A stretch of DNA of 34,896 nt from Photobacterium sanguinicancri (GCF_002265265.1 NZ_NOIF01000035.1:1-34896), one strand, 5' to 3'. Positions 1 to 8,437 are shown, counted from the stretch's first letter. Made by a program: numbers and translations. Notes: generated by a model from the sequence alone, not told the origin.

Positions 1-37
1 CTATTCGTCGGCAGCGTCAGTTGTGTTTAAGAGTCAG
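1..37. other. Probable Nextera (Tn5) sequencing-adapter remnant
   Basis: Bases 5-18 read TCGTCGGCAGCGTC, identical to the Nextera read-1 adapter. Bases 19-37 match the adjoining Tn5 mosaic end AGATGTGTATAAGAGACAG at 16 of 19 positions; the three differences are all A to T. Bases 1-4 (CTAT) would be the end of an i5 index. This is most simply library adapter left at a contig end, so real chromosome probably starts near base 38. The three substitutions are unexplained; consensus errors or a modified transposon end are both possible. Confidence 0.85.
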
Positions 38-50
38 AATTTTTATTTGC

Positions 51-131
51 TTAGTAAAGCATTGGCAGCGTCATGAGGCCCGCAACAACTGCGATCATCA
101 TAAGCCCTTGTTTTTGGGAAGAAGTGAACAT
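51..131 (-). CDS. 26-residue hydrophobic small membrane protein
   Basis: This ORF of 26 codons plus TAA starts at ATG 131-129. An AAGGAG Shine-Dalgarno sequence lies seven bases upstream, which is the main reason to accept so short a gene. The peptide has a polar, basic N-terminus (MFTSSQKQG) followed by a hydrophobic stretch of about 16 residues rich in Met, Val, Ala and Leu, and ends in Leu-Tyr. That is the architecture of a single-span small inner-membrane protein. The family is not recognised and no function is proposed. A possible sigma-70 promoter lies upstream at 174-203. The stop codon is 14 bases inside the adapter-like sequence, so the reading frame is not affected by it. Confidence 0.6.
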   Translation of the reverse strand: MFTSSQKQGLMMIAVVAGLMTLPMLY

Positions 132-173
132 ATTGAGGCTCCTTAATTAGCTGCTAAAGATATGTTGTTAATA

Positions 174-203
174 ACAATAGCATTGTTTTCATGCTTTAGG
201 CAA
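174..203 (-). promoter_or_regulatory. Candidate sigma-70 promoter for the 26-residue gene
   Basis: Read on the minus strand, TTGCCT (203-198) and TATTGT (179-174) are separated by 18 bases and would start transcription about 35-40 bases before the small ORF. The match is moderate and the region is AT-rich, so chance matches are likely. Confidence 0.3.
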
Positions 204-301
204 CCTTGAATGTCATTTTGTTGTAAAAAACACAATTTTAAAGTCGATATTTAAGGGGTTTATTACTATTAAACTGTATTTTTTGATGTGGTTAAAAAAT
301 G

Positions 302-317
302 AGTGATTGCGATCACA
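302..317. promoter_or_regulatory. CRP/FNR-like palindrome
   Basis: AGTGATTGCGATCACA matches the CRP pattern TGTGA-N6-TCACA at nine of ten positions. Its core GTGAT-N4-ATCAC also has FNR-type spacing. It lies about 170 bases upstream of the minus-strand small ORF and about 670 bases before yhhN, so its target is unclear. The rest of 132-984 is AT-rich; no other supported gene was found there on either strand. Confidence 0.45.
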
Positions 318-984
318 GTTTGGCTTGTGTTGTTAAGTGGTTGATTTTGTAGTGATTAATTGTGGTGGTGTTGCGTTATTTATCGTCAGTATGAGTGTTG
401 TTTATTGTGGCTTATGTTTTTTTGAGTAATTCAAGGTTTGGTATTCCTAATGGTGCTGTCGCGATGTAAAGCTAGCGGTTTGTAAGGGAATGCTTTCTGC
501 AAATAGAATATTTATCTATTAATCAACCAACTAAAGCCATTTTATCGCTTCTGTAATTTCTATATTTTTCATCATCGGGTAGTGTCGTTAGTTACGGTTG
601 AGTTGAACCGTTCCCAATGAAATATCGATTGTTAAGGTGTTGTTTTTAATGTGATTTACTCAGTGGCTTTAAAACTTTATGAGGTTGTTTTTATGTGTTT
701 TTACCAATTTTTAAGCATATGGTTTTTTGTTTTGTTCGATCTTTTCTGCTTTTAAGCGGGAAACCGTTTGCGTGGGGTTTTTTGTTTTAATGAGGCTTGC
801 CGTATAAGGAGTAAAGATCATTGCATAAGTTATTTTTGGTTAAAGAGGCTAATCTATCTGAGTGTGATATATCGCAATAGGGAAAGTTAGGTTTTATAAG
901 CGGTGTCTAGTTATCGAGGTGAGTGACTAGACAATAACGGTCGGATTTTTACACTGTGCTGCATTAATCAAAAATGGTGATGTT

Positions 985-1620
985 ATGTGGGTTTGGTTAG
1001 CCATTTCATTTTCAGCGTTGCTGCACATTAACGCGGCCTATAAAGGGCCAAAGTGGCAGTTTTATCTTTTTAAGCCATTAACGACAGGATTGTTAATGGT
1101 CACCTTATGGCAGCATGGTCTCTCTCATTTTTATCAACAGGCTATCTTTGTGGGTTTGTTGTGCTCAATGGTGGGTGATATCTTCCTGATGTTGCCAAGA
1201 GATCGGTTTGTCCAAGGGCTGGGTAGTTTTCTGGTTGCCCATATTATTTATTCTGTCGCCTTCTGGAGTCAGCTGACAAGCAGTATGGTGTGGTGGCTCC
1301 CTGCCATGCTTTTTGGTGGCGGGGTGATTGTATTTTTGTTACTGCTACCAACATTGGGTCGCCTTGTTATTCCCGTCGCCTTGTATATTGGCATGATAAC
1401 GCAAATGGCTTGGGCCGCTGGGGAGTTTTGGTTAACTACCCAAAGCCTAATGGGCGCTTTTGCTTTTGGTGGTGCCTTGATCTTCATGGTGTCAGATTCT
1501 GTATTGGCCATTGATCGTTTCCGTGGGCCTTACCACAGCGCCACAGCAATCGTAATGACAACCTATTATCTCGCGCAGTCTTTGATTGTCCTATCGGCAT
1601 TGATGATGGCATCAGCATAG
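985..1620 (+). CDS. yhhN: YhhN/TMEM86-family membrane protein
   Basis: This 211-residue, strongly hydrophobic protein has about seven to eight predicted membrane segments. It carries the family signature GDIFLMLP near residues 64-71, followed by a GL-F-AH-Y pattern. The family includes vertebrate TMEM86 lysoplasmalogenases, which cleave the vinyl ether bond of lysoplasmalogens; the bacterial substrate is not established. E. coli has yhhN in the same block as rsmD, ftsYEX and rpoH, which supports the assignment. The Shine-Dalgarno sequence before ATG 985 is weak. The gene is followed by a DUF2007 gene 119 bases downstream. Confidence 0.85.
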   Translation: MWVWLAISFSALLHINAAYKGPKWQFYLFKPLTTGLLMVTLWQHGLSHFYQQAIFVGLLCSMVGDIFLMLPRDRFVQGLGSFLVAHIIYSVAFWSQLTSSMVWWLPAMLFGGGVIVFLLLLPTLGRLVIPVALYIGMITQMAWAAGEFWLTTQSLMGAFAFGGALIFMVSDSVLAIDRFRGPYHSATAIVMTTYYLAQSLIVLSALMMASA

Positions 1621-1739
1621 TCAGATGAGCATGATGTGATAATTGGGCTCTTCACGAACTATCATTATTCCATCCTCCCCTTGAAAGCGCGGAGGCCTTA
1701 TGGCGGTCTGATTGGTATTAGCGAAGATAGGGAGATGGG

Positions 1740-2063
1740 ATGTCAGTACATTGGGTTGTAGTGTATCGCGCTGCCAATAGCTTGGAAGCGCATTGCTTAA
1801 AAGGTTTATTGGAAAGCGACAATATTAGCGTAAAACTCACTGGGGAAAATTTATCTTCTGCTGCAGGCGAACTGCCAGCAAACGTAGTGGAAGTCGGTTT
1901 GTGGGTGGACGCATCCGACGTTGCTCAAGCCACGGTTATTTTACAGCATTATGAACAACAGCAGTTGGGTGAAGAGTGGCAGTGCCGACATTGCAACGAG
2001 ATAAATGAAGCTCAGTTTGAAGTGTGTTGGCAGTGCGGCTGTGACCCGTCGGAGTCAGAGTAG
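1740..2063 (+). CDS. DUF2007 protein with C-terminal zinc ribbon
   Basis: The 107-residue protein has two parts. Residues 1-75 resemble the DUF2007 'putative signal transducing' domain: a small alpha/beta module with the typical opening VYRAANSLEAHCLKGLLES. Residues 82-100 hold two CxxC pairs (CRHC and CWQC), a RanBP2-type zinc ribbon. The presumed metal ligands are Cys82, Cys85, Cys96 and Cys99. No enzymatic residue is evident; a role in protein or nucleic-acid binding is an inference. It is oriented like its neighbours yhhN and yecH, with gaps of over 100 bases, so co-transcription is uncertain. A GATAGGGAGATGGG stretch before the start gives a usable ribosome binding site. Confidence 0.75.
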   Translation: MSVHWVVVYRAANSLEAHCLKGLLESDNISVKLTGENLSSAAGELPANVVEVGLWVDASDVAQATVILQHYEQQQLGEEWQCRHCNEINEAQFEVCWQCGCDPSESE

Positions 2064-2180
2064 CTGAACGCCACATCATAAGGTGCATATAAAATGCATT
2101 TATTTGTTTTGGGTCAACAACCCAATGTGAAGATATGCTGTAATACCGCTATTGTTTATCATCACCAATGAGAATTCATC

Positions 2181-2423
2181 ATGACTGAATCTGTTCACGC
2201 CCACAATGTCCTTAATATGCTGCTTGAAGATGGCGCAGATTTCACATTAGCATCGCTACGCCAAGCTGTCGTAACACAATTTGGTGATGATGTTCGCTTC
2301 TATACTTGCAGCCAGCAAGGTTTAACGTTTGATGCACTATTGGCATTCTTGCTTGATCGCCGCAAAGTTATTCAAGATGGCGACAAGATTACGGCAAACC
2401 GTGACCGTATGTGTAGTCACTAA
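2181..2423 (+). CDS. yecH: YecH-family putative metal-binding protein
   Basis: This is an 80-residue protein of the YecH (DUF2492) family, close in length to E. coli YecH. Family features visible are the opening HAHNVLNMLLEDG, a central FYTCSQQGLT with a conserved Cys, and a C-terminal C-x-H (MCSH) that could bind metal with the central Cys and the N-terminal His residues. The biochemical role is unknown. ATG 2181 is the first start in frame. The gene stands between the DUF2007 gene and yhgN, with non-coding gaps of about 120 and 155 bases. Confidence 0.85.
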   Translation: MTESVHAHNVLNMLLEDGADFTLASLRQAVVTQFGDDVRFYTCSQQGLTFDALLAFLLDRRKVIQDGDKITANRDRMCSH

Positions 2424-2579
2424 AATTTAATAGAATAAATTCGTTTTGAGGGGGTGGTTTTAATCGCCTCCTAATTGTTCGTTTGTTATACTCCTCCCGC
2501 GCTTACTTCAGCCGTCCGGCTGACAACGTCTATATCTACTTATACATACTTACAACTACTCTCAACTTGAGGTCTGCCT

Positions 2580-3173
2580 GTGGAAATTATATCTGCGGCG
2601 GTCATGTTATTTTTAATCATGGATCCGCTGGGTAATCTGCCAGTAATGTTGTCGATCCTGCGGCATATTGAGCCGAAACGTCGACGTCTCATTATGGTGC
2701 GGGAATTGTGTTTTGCGTTGATTATTTTACTGCTGTTTTTATTTGGCGGTAAACAGATGCTGGCTTTCCTGCATGTATCAACGGAAACCGTTAGTATCTC
2801 AGGCGGTATTATTCTGTTCCTAATAGCGATCAGGATGATCTTCCCTCAACCGGGTGGTGTGACTGGGCTTGCGGCAGGTGAAGAACCTTTCCTCGTGCCT
2901 ATGGCCATTCCCATGATTGCGGGGCCATCAGTATTGGCATCATTGCTACTACTGTCGAATCAAGATCCAACCCGTACCTGGGATTGGGCGCTTTCAGTGC
3001 TATTGGCATGGGGCGCGACATTTATTATCTTGATGTTTTACGAAGTATTTAACCGCATACTGGGTGAACGAGGCTTGAAAGCCATCGAACGTTTAATGGG
3101 GCTATTGTTGATTATGATGGCGACCCAAATGTTCTTGGATGGTATTCGTTCATACCTACATATTGGGGCATAA
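2580..3173 (+). CDS. yhgN: MarC/NAAT-family inner membrane protein YhgN
   Basis: The 197-residue protein matches E. coli YhgN nearly end to end, including the opening EIISAAVMLFLIMDPLGN, the ETVSISGGIILFLIAI segment and the terminal ERLMGLLLIMMATQMFLDGI. Six membrane spans are expected. The family was named for similarity to neutral amino acid transporters, but transport is not proven for YhgN. The start is GTG at 2580, with TTGAGG about eight bases upstream; the next codon aligns with the E. coli N-terminus. A small GC-rich inverted repeat (CAGCC/GGCTG, 2509-2522) lies in the leader. Confidence 0.9.
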   Translation: MEIISAAVMLFLIMDPLGNLPVMLSILRHIEPKRRRLIMVRELCFALIILLLFLFGGKQMLAFLHVSTETVSISGGIILFLIAIRMIFPQPGGVTGLAAGEEPFLVPMAIPMIAGPSVLASLLLLSNQDPTRTWDWALSVLLAWGATFIILMFYEVFNRILGERGLKAIERLMGLLLIMMATQMFLDGIRSYLHIGA

Positions 3174-3230
3174 CAGCAGCTAGCTGTAGCGAAGTAACCT
3201 GAAATTACGGCTAAATAGCGATAAATATAG

Positions 3231-3258
3231 AAAAGGCGGCTAATCAGCCGCCTTTTTT
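3231..3258. terminator. Bidirectional terminator between yhgN and yhhL
   Basis: AAAAGGCGGC-TAATCA-GCCGCCTTTTTT forms a GC-rich stem with an A run on one side and a T run on the other. It lies between convergent genes and can serve both. Confidence 0.9.
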
Positions 3259-3284
3259 GTATCTGGTGTTTTCCGCGAGTTATT

Positions 3285-3551
3285 TTACATCATGTATTTA
3301 CGGCGAATATCGAGTAGAGCGAAAATACCGAAAAACAAAATGGACCACTTTTCCCACTTGGTCATAGCCACTTTATCGCCAAATGCACCAATGAACATCA
3401 GTGCTTGAACGCCATGCATCATAAACAAGAAGCCAGTCATAATGTAAAGCACAATGGCCGTTAGCCCTGGAAACGGGTGGAAAATATTAATTGCTAGCAC
3501 TAGCCATACAAAGCCAATAGCCACTTTGGCCAGTAATAGTAATGTTTTCAT
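3285..3551 (-). CDS. yhhL: DUF1145 family membrane protein YhhL
   Basis: This 88-residue protein has about three hydrophobic segments and belongs to the DUF1145 (YhhL) family, whose function is unknown. E. coli has yhhL directly after rsmD, as here. The start ATG (3551-3549) overlaps the rsmD stop by one base (TAATG), which suggests translational coupling. The C-terminus is basic (RRKYMM). Confidence 0.85.
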   Translation of the reverse strand: MKTLLLLAKVAIGFVWLVLAINIFHPFPGLTAIVLYIMTGFLFMMHGVQALMFIGAFGDKVAMTKWEKWSILFFGIFALLDIRRKYMM

Positions 3552-4153
3552 TATTCCTCTCTTTCAAATAAGCGATAGCTCACTTGCCCAGCGATTTTCT
3601 CTCGGTGGAGATGCCAATGTGCAGGTGTGGGCAAATCGCCTAGTTCCTTTTCTGTTTCGATATAAATCATGGCTTGTGGTGTGAGCCAACCGTTATTCTC
3701 AAGTAGCTCAATCACACTCGCGATCAAATCCTTACGAAATGGAGGGTCAATGAAAACCACATCGTGCGGTGTGCCTGCTTGAGCCAGAAACTTAAGGGCA
3801 TCCGTATTGTGCAATGTGGCATTTTCAGCGCCAATTGTCGCCAAGTTTTGTTTGATTTGATTCGCAGCTTTGCTATCGAGTTCTAATAACGTCAGGCTGT
3901 CAGCACCACGAGAGAGAGCCTCAAACCCTAACCCGCCACTACCCGCAAAAAGGTCTAAACATTTTGCCTGGTACAAGTCTTGTGCTAACCAATTAAAGAC
4001 AGTTTCTTTGACACGATCAGTCGTTGGACGCAGCCCTTCAACATCATGAACAGGGAGTTTTCGTCCACGCCAGCGGCCGCTGATGATTCTGACGAATCCT
4101 GTTTGGCGGTTATTTTGTTGATTTCGCCCTGATTGTTGCTTGTGTCTCGTCAT
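3551..4153 (-). CDS. rsmD: 16S rRNA (guanine-966-N2)-methyltransferase
   Basis: RsmD methylates N2 of G966 in 16S rRNA of the small subunit using S-adenosylmethionine. The 200-residue protein has the SAM-binding motif LDLFAGSGGLGFEAL at about residues 66-80 and the catalytic DPPF at 136-139, the N6/N2 methyltransferase motif IV. A basic, Gln/Asn-rich N-terminal tail precedes RIISGRWRGRKL, typical of the family. It diverges from ftsY across a gap of about 240 bases and runs into yhhL. This rsmD-ftsYEX-rpoH arrangement is conserved in enterobacteria and vibrios. Confidence 0.95.
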   Translation of the reverse strand: MTRHKQQSGRNQQNNRQTGFVRIISGRWRGRKLPVHDVEGLRPTTDRVKETVFNWLAQDLYQAKCLDLFAGSGGLGFEALSRGADSLTLLELDSKAANQIKQNLATIGAENATLHNTDALKFLAQAGTPHDVVFIDPPFRKDLIASVIELLENNGWLTPQAMIYIETEKELGDLPTPAHWHLHREKIAGQVSYRLFEREE

Positions 4154-4397
4154 AAATTTCGTCGACCGTTAAGAAAATGATAGTATACACCTGTTTTTCG
4201 GTGGCAAATTAGCCACATTAACACCATGTCTATTTCGTTTGCTTATCTCTTACTGCTTATCTGCTGTTTTCTGTATAGGCAGCATGTATGCAACAGTAAT
4301 ACATAAGGGGTGAATGAACGAAATGGCCATGAGTTAGGTTTTAACTCAACAGGCTGACATTGTGATAATTGTACCAATCAAGCTGTAGGATTTGCCA

Positions 4398-5741
4398 ATG
4401 GCAGAAAAAAAGAAACGCGGTTTATTTTCGTGGCTAGGGTTTGGCTCTGAAGAAAAAGCAGAATCAAATGTTGAACAACCCGCTGTAGATGAAACTGCGC
4501 AACAAGAAACGGATACCCAAGCGGCGGCAGATGCTCAAGCGGTAGCGAAAGCAACTGAAGACGCAGAAGCACAGGTAGCTGCGAAAGCGACTGAAGAAGC
4601 AGAAGCACAGGCAGCTGCGAAAGCGGCTGAAGAAGCAGAAGCGCAGGCAGTAGCGAAAGCGGCTGAAGAAGCAGAAGCGCAGGCAGTAGCGAAAGCGGCT
4701 GAAGAAGCAGAAGCACAGGCAGTTGCGAAAGCGGCTGAGGAAGCAGAAGCCCAAGCTGTTGAAGAGGCAGAAGCTGCCGCGACAGCTGCGGAAGTGCACG
4801 AACAAGAAAAACCAAAGAGTGAAGGCTTTTTTGCACGCTTAATGCGTGGCTTAAAAAAGACAAAAATGAATTTCGGTTCTGGCTTCTTTGATTTATTCAG
4901 CGGTAAAAAAATTGATGATGAGCTTTATGAAGAGCTGGAAGAGCAATTACTGATCGCCGATGTCGGTATGGATACGACCAACAAGATCATTAAAAACTTA
5001 ACCGATCGTGCTAGTCGTAAAGATCTGAAAGACGGAGATGCGCTTTACGGCCAACTTCGCGAAGAATTAAGCGAAATGCTGGCAACTGTCGAGCAGCCAT
5101 TGGTGATCGATACCACTAAAAAGCCCTTTGTTATTTTGATGGTGGGTGTGAATGGTGTGGGTAAAACGACCACTATTGGTAAGCTTGCTAAGCAATTTCA
5201 GCGTGATGGAAAATCTGTGATGTTGGCGGCGGGTGACACTTTCCGTGCCGCTGCGGTTGAGCAGCTACAAGTTTGGGGTGAGCGTAATAACGTCCCAGTT
5301 GTTGCTCAGCACACGGGTGCCGACAGTGCTTCTGTTATTTTTGATGCGATCGAATCTGCAAAAGCTAAAAATGTCGATGTTGTGATTGCCGACACTGCGG
5401 GTCGTCTGCAAAACAAAGGTTACTTAATGGAAGAGTTACGCAAAATTGTACGCGTAATGAAGAAAGTGGACCCAGAAGCACCACACGAAATAATGCTTAC
5501 TGTCGATGCAGGCACGGGGCAAAATGCGATTAGCCAAGCCAAACTCTTCAGTGAGGTTGCACCTGTTTCAGGTATTACGCTATCGAAGCTGGATGGAACG
5601 GCAAAAGGTGGTGTCATTTTTGCGATTGCCGATCAATTTAACATTCCAATCCGCTACATTGGTATTGGTGAAGGCATCGACGATTTACGTCCATTTGCCT
5701 CAGAAGAGTTTATTGAAGCGCTATTTAGTGACGAGGGTTAA
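4398..5741 (+). CDS. ftsY: Signal recognition particle receptor FtsY
   Basis: FtsY is the SRP receptor GTPase that docks ribosome-nascent chain complexes at the inner membrane. The 447-residue protein starts at ATG 4398, not the upstream in-frame TTG at 4392: TAGGA lies seven bases before it and MAEKKKRGLFSWLGFG aligns with E. coli FtsY. Residues about 1-145 are the acidic A domain with a membrane-binding amphipathic start. It is expanded by about six copies of a 12-residue Ala/Glu repeat. The NG domain follows: P-loop GVNGVGKTT near 250-258, then DTFRAAA, DTAGRLQ and the guanine-specificity motif SKLDG. It is first in the ftsYEX operon. Confidence 0.97.
   Translation: MAEKKKRGLFSWLGFGSEEKAESNVEQPAVDETAQQETDTQAAADAQAVAKATEDAEAQVAAKATEEAEAQAAAKAAEEAEAQAVAKAAEEAEAQAVAKAAEEAEAQAVAKAAEEAEAQAVEEAEAAATAAEVHEQEKPKSEGFFARLMRGLKKTKMNFGSGFFDLFSGKKIDDELYEELEEQLLIADVGMDTTNKIIKNLTDRASRKDLKDGDALYGQLREELSEMLATVEQPLVIDTTKKPFVILMVGVNGVGKTTTIGKLAKQFQRDGKSVMLAAGDTFRAAAVEQLQVWGERNNVPVVAQHTGADSASVIFDAIESAKAKNVDVVIADTAGRLQNKGYLMEELRKIVRVMKKVDPEAPHEIMLTVDAGTGQNAISQAKLFSEVAPVSGITLSKLDGTAKGGVIFAIADQFNIPIRYIGIGEGIDDLRPFASEEFIEALFSDEG
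4539..4754 (+). repeat. Six tandem 36-bp repeats within ftsY
   Basis: Six head-to-tail 36-base units each encode a variant of AVAKAAEEAEAQ; a partial unit follows. The later copies are nearly identical at the DNA level. They lie in the FtsY A domain, which varies greatly in length between species, and are in frame, so copy number could change without breaking the gene. Confidence 0.9.
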
Positions 5742-5744
5742 TTC

Positions 5745-6419
5745 GTGATTCGATTTCAGCAGGTAAGTAAAGTATATCGTGGCGGTGGCGGCAGCCCGGC
5801 ATTGCAAAAAGTAGATTTCCATCTGCAAAAGACCGATATGGCTTTTTTAACAGGTCACTCAGGGGCTGGTAAAAGTACCCTGCTGAAATTGATTTGCGCC
5901 ATTGAACGACCGAATGACGGTAAAATTTTATTTAATGGCCATGATATTAGCCGTTTAAGTAATAAAGATATCCCATTTTTACGTCGTAACATTGGCATGA
6001 TTTTTCAAGATCATAAATTGTTGCTGGATCGTACCGTGTACGACAATGTGGCATTACCATTACGGATTAATCAATCGTCTGAAACGGACATTAAACGTCG
6101 CGTTTCAGCTGCATTAGATAAAGTGGGCTTGTTGGATAAAGCCCGCTGTTTACCGCTTCAATTATCGGGTGGTGAACAACAACGCGTCGGCATTGCCCGT
6201 GCGGTTGTTAACAAACCTATGCTGCTATTGGCCGATGAACCTACCGGCAACTTAGACGCAGCGCTGTCACAACAAGTGATGGATTTATTTGAGGAATTCA
6301 ACCGAGTTGGTGTGAGTGTATTAATGGCAACCCATGATACCTCGTTGCTAAATTCGCGAAATTATCGCCGACTCGATCTACACCAAGGTTGTTTAAGGGA
6401 GCTGACTCGTGGCGCGTAA
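5745..6419 (+). CDS. ftsE: Cell division ABC ATPase FtsE
   Basis: FtsE is the ATPase partner of FtsX; in E. coli FtsEX regulates septal peptidoglycan hydrolysis through EnvC and the amidases. The 224-residue protein has Walker A GHSGAGKST (37-45), the ABC signature LSGGE (140-144) and Walker B LLLADEP (160-166). The start is GTG 5745, three bases after the ftsY stop; GAGGG in the end of ftsY serves as ribosome binding site. The last 11 bases overlap ftsX. It shares the length and motifs of E. coli FtsE. Confidence 0.96.
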   Translation: MIRFQQVSKVYRGGGGSPALQKVDFHLQKTDMAFLTGHSGAGKSTLLKLICAIERPNDGKILFNGHDISRLSNKDIPFLRRNIGMIFQDHKLLLDRTVYDNVALPLRINQSSETDIKRRVSAALDKVGLLDKARCLPLQLSGGEQQRVGIARAVVNKPMLLLADEPTGNLDAALSQQVMDLFEEFNRVGVSVLMATHDTSLLNSRNYRRLDLHQGCLRELTRGA

Positions 6420-7335
6420 CAAGCATGGTTTCTTTGCGATTCATAAACAGCAAGCTGTAGCGGCTCTACAAGATCTATTCAAGCGCCCGCTTGGCAATGT
6501 GCTAACGCTGGCGGTACTCGCATTAGCGCTTACCTTACCTGCGACCTTCTATCTATTGGCGAAAAATGTCGCCTTGGTTGGCCAAGCATGGGAAAGCCCA
6601 ACACAATTGACCCTCTATATAGAAGAAGGGATCGCTGAACCGACAGCCAATCGTCTGGCTGGCGAATTACGCGGCTGGTCTGAAATTGAAAGTGTGGAAT
6701 ACATTTCCCCCGATGAAGGCTTACAGCAGTTTCGTCAAAATGCGGGCTTTGATCAGGCTCTCAGCTTGTTGGATGAGAATCCATTGCCTGCAGTCATGGT
6801 GATCCGCCCGACTGAAAACTGGCAGAGCAGTGCACAAGCAACCGCGCTTGCGGCCAAGTTGCGTACTGAATCGGCGATTGCCGAAGTGCGTTTAGACAGT
6901 GACTGGTTACAACGTTTAGCCGCCATCAAACAACTTGCTATTACCTTGGCAACGATTGTGTCAGGCTTGATGCTCATTGCCGTTTTCTTGATTGTAGGTA
7001 ACACCTTGCGCCTGCAAGTACTGAATCAGAAAGACGAAATTCAAGTGATGAAATTGGTGGGTGCAACCGATCAATTTATCTTGCGACCTTACCTTTATAC
7101 CGGTGTTTGGTACGGCCTGATTGGCGGTATTAGTGCATGGGTTTTGACTGCCATAGTGACAATTCTACTCGATAGCGCTGTCGCAACATTGGCGGGTTTA
7201 TACGAAAGTAGCTATCGTTTAGTCGGCTTGAGTTGGGATGAAACCTTAATTTTATTGATGATTGCAGCGTTCCTCGGCTTAGGGGCTGCACGCTTATCAG
7301 CAGGTCGTCATTTGAAAGAAATTGAACCTGTCTGA
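6409..7335 (+). CDS. ftsX: Cell division protein FtsX
   Basis: FtsX is the membrane subunit of the FtsEX complex. The 308-residue protein has a cytoplasmic basic N-terminus, a first membrane segment near residues 28-52, a large periplasmic domain (about 53-170) that contacts EnvC-type activators, and three further membrane segments near 175-200, 230-250 and 275-295. This is the expected FtsX topology. The start is GTG 6409 inside ftsE, an 11-base overlap typical of translational coupling. No terminator separates it from rpoH, so read-through into rpoH is possible. Confidence 0.95.
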   Translation: MARNKHGFFAIHKQQAVAALQDLFKRPLGNVLTLAVLALALTLPATFYLLAKNVALVGQAWESPTQLTLYIEEGIAEPTANRLAGELRGWSEIESVEYISPDEGLQQFRQNAGFDQALSLLDENPLPAVMVIRPTENWQSSAQATALAAKLRTESAIAEVRLDSDWLQRLAAIKQLAITLATIVSGLMLIAVFLIVGNTLRLQVLNQKDEIQVMKLVGATDQFILRPYLYTGVWYGLIGGISAWVLTAIVTILLDSAVATLAGLYESSYRLVGLSWDETLILLMIAAFLGLGAARLSAGRHLKEIEPV

Positions 7336-7457
7336 CATTTTTTTGTCAATATTTGGTGTAGTTTACCCAGCTTACTTGCAACCGAGGGGTCTTTTTAGGC
7401 ATTATAGGCGGTTCAAGTAACTTTTCATTCGTATAAAAAACACACGAGGTTTTTTAC

Positions 7458-8318
7458 ATGGCAAAAGCGATGTCTTCAATGGCTTTGGTTTCCGCAGATA
7501 GTTTGGATAGCTATATCCAAACCGTGAACGGCTACCCAATGCTTACCGCTGAGCGCGAACGTGAGCTTGCTGAACGTTTGCATTACGACGGTGATATCGA
7601 TTCAGCAAAATCTCTCGTCATGTCGCACCTGCGTTTTGTTGTTCATATTGCACGCGGTTATTCTGGCTATGGGTTACCTATGGCTGATTTGGTGCAAGAG
7701 GGCAACATAGGTTTAATGAAAGCAGTGAAGCGCTTTAACCCAGAAGTAGGGGTTCGATTAGTTTCATTTGCTGTGCATTGGATTAAAGCTGAAATTCACG
7801 AATACGTATTACGTAACTGGCGTATTGTGAAAGTTGCGACCACCAAAGCACAACGAAAATTGTTCTTTAACCTGCGCAAAGCGAAAAAGCGTTTGGGCTG
7901 GTTTAACAATGAAGAAGTAAACATGGTAGCGGAAAAGCTCGGTGTGGATGCTTCTGAAGTACGTGAAATGGAATCGCGTCTGGCTGCGCAAGATCCAACA
8001 TTTGAAATGCCAGCAGAAGATGACGATCGCAACACTGGTTATACAGCCCCTGTTTATTTCTTAGAAGACAAAGCGTCTGATGTGGCTGTTAGCCATGAAG
8101 AAAATAACTGGGAATCGCACGCTAATAATCGTTTATCGCACGCATTAGCGACGCTTGATGAACGCAGTCAACACATTGTACGTTCTCGTTGGTTAGACGA
8201 TGAAAAAACAACGTTGCAAGAATTGGCAGATAATTATGGTGTATCTGCAGAGCGAATTCGTCAGCTAGAAAAGAATGCGATGAAGAAGCTTAAAGCGGCG
8301 GTAGGTGATTTATTCTAG
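7458..8318 (+). CDS. rpoH: Heat-shock sigma factor sigma-32
   Basis: This is the 286-residue RpoH, the RNA polymerase sigma factor for heat-shock genes (E. coli 284 residues). Visible are sigma region 2 ([36 protein letters not shown] split over 78-113), the RpoH-specific box QRKLFFNLR at 132-140, and a C-terminal region 4.2 helix-turn-helix (about 251-279). The ATG is preceded by ACGAGG at suitable spacing. The gap after ftsX is about 122 bases and probably holds its own promoters, but none was clear enough to mark. In E. coli RpoH is controlled by mRNA structure around the start and by DnaK/FtsH; whether that holds here was not tested. Confidence 0.97.
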   Translation: MAKAMSSMALVSADSLDSYIQTVNGYPMLTAERERELAERLHYDGDIDSAKSLVMSHLRFVVHIARGYSGYGLPMADLVQEGNIGLMKAVKRFNPEVGVRLVSFAVHWIKAEIHEYVLRNWRIVKVATTKAQRKLFFNLRKAKKRLGWFNNEEVNMVAEKLGVDASEVREMESRLAAQDPTFEMPAEDDDRNTGYTAPVYFLEDKASDVAVSHEENNWESHANNRLSHALATLDERSQHIVRSRWLDDEKTTLQELADNYGVSAERIRQLEKNAMKKLKAAVGDLF

Positions 8319-8352
8319 GATCGAATAAGCCCTTCTGATCACGCTACAAATG

Positions 8353-8377
8353 AAGCCGGTATGATACCGGCTTTTTT
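8353..8377 (+). terminator. rpoH: rpoH terminator
   Basis: AGCCGGT-ATGAT-ACCGGCT followed by a T run forms a strong intrinsic terminator about 35 bases after the rpoH stop. Confidence 0.9.
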
Positions 8378-8437
8378 ACGCCTAAAATTTGAGAGTTACC
8401 TCACACTTGTGCGTAGCTCTGTGCATTACTTAGCATC

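Noticed and set aside
4378-4863. Long antisense ORFs opposite ftsY
   Set aside because: Leu/Gln- or Cys/Phe-rich translations come from the reverse of the Ala/Glu repeats.
7333-7348. TGACA/TGTCA repeat at the ftsX stop as a terminator
   Set aside because: The T residues form the loop and the stem is only five pairs, so termination before rpoH is not supported.
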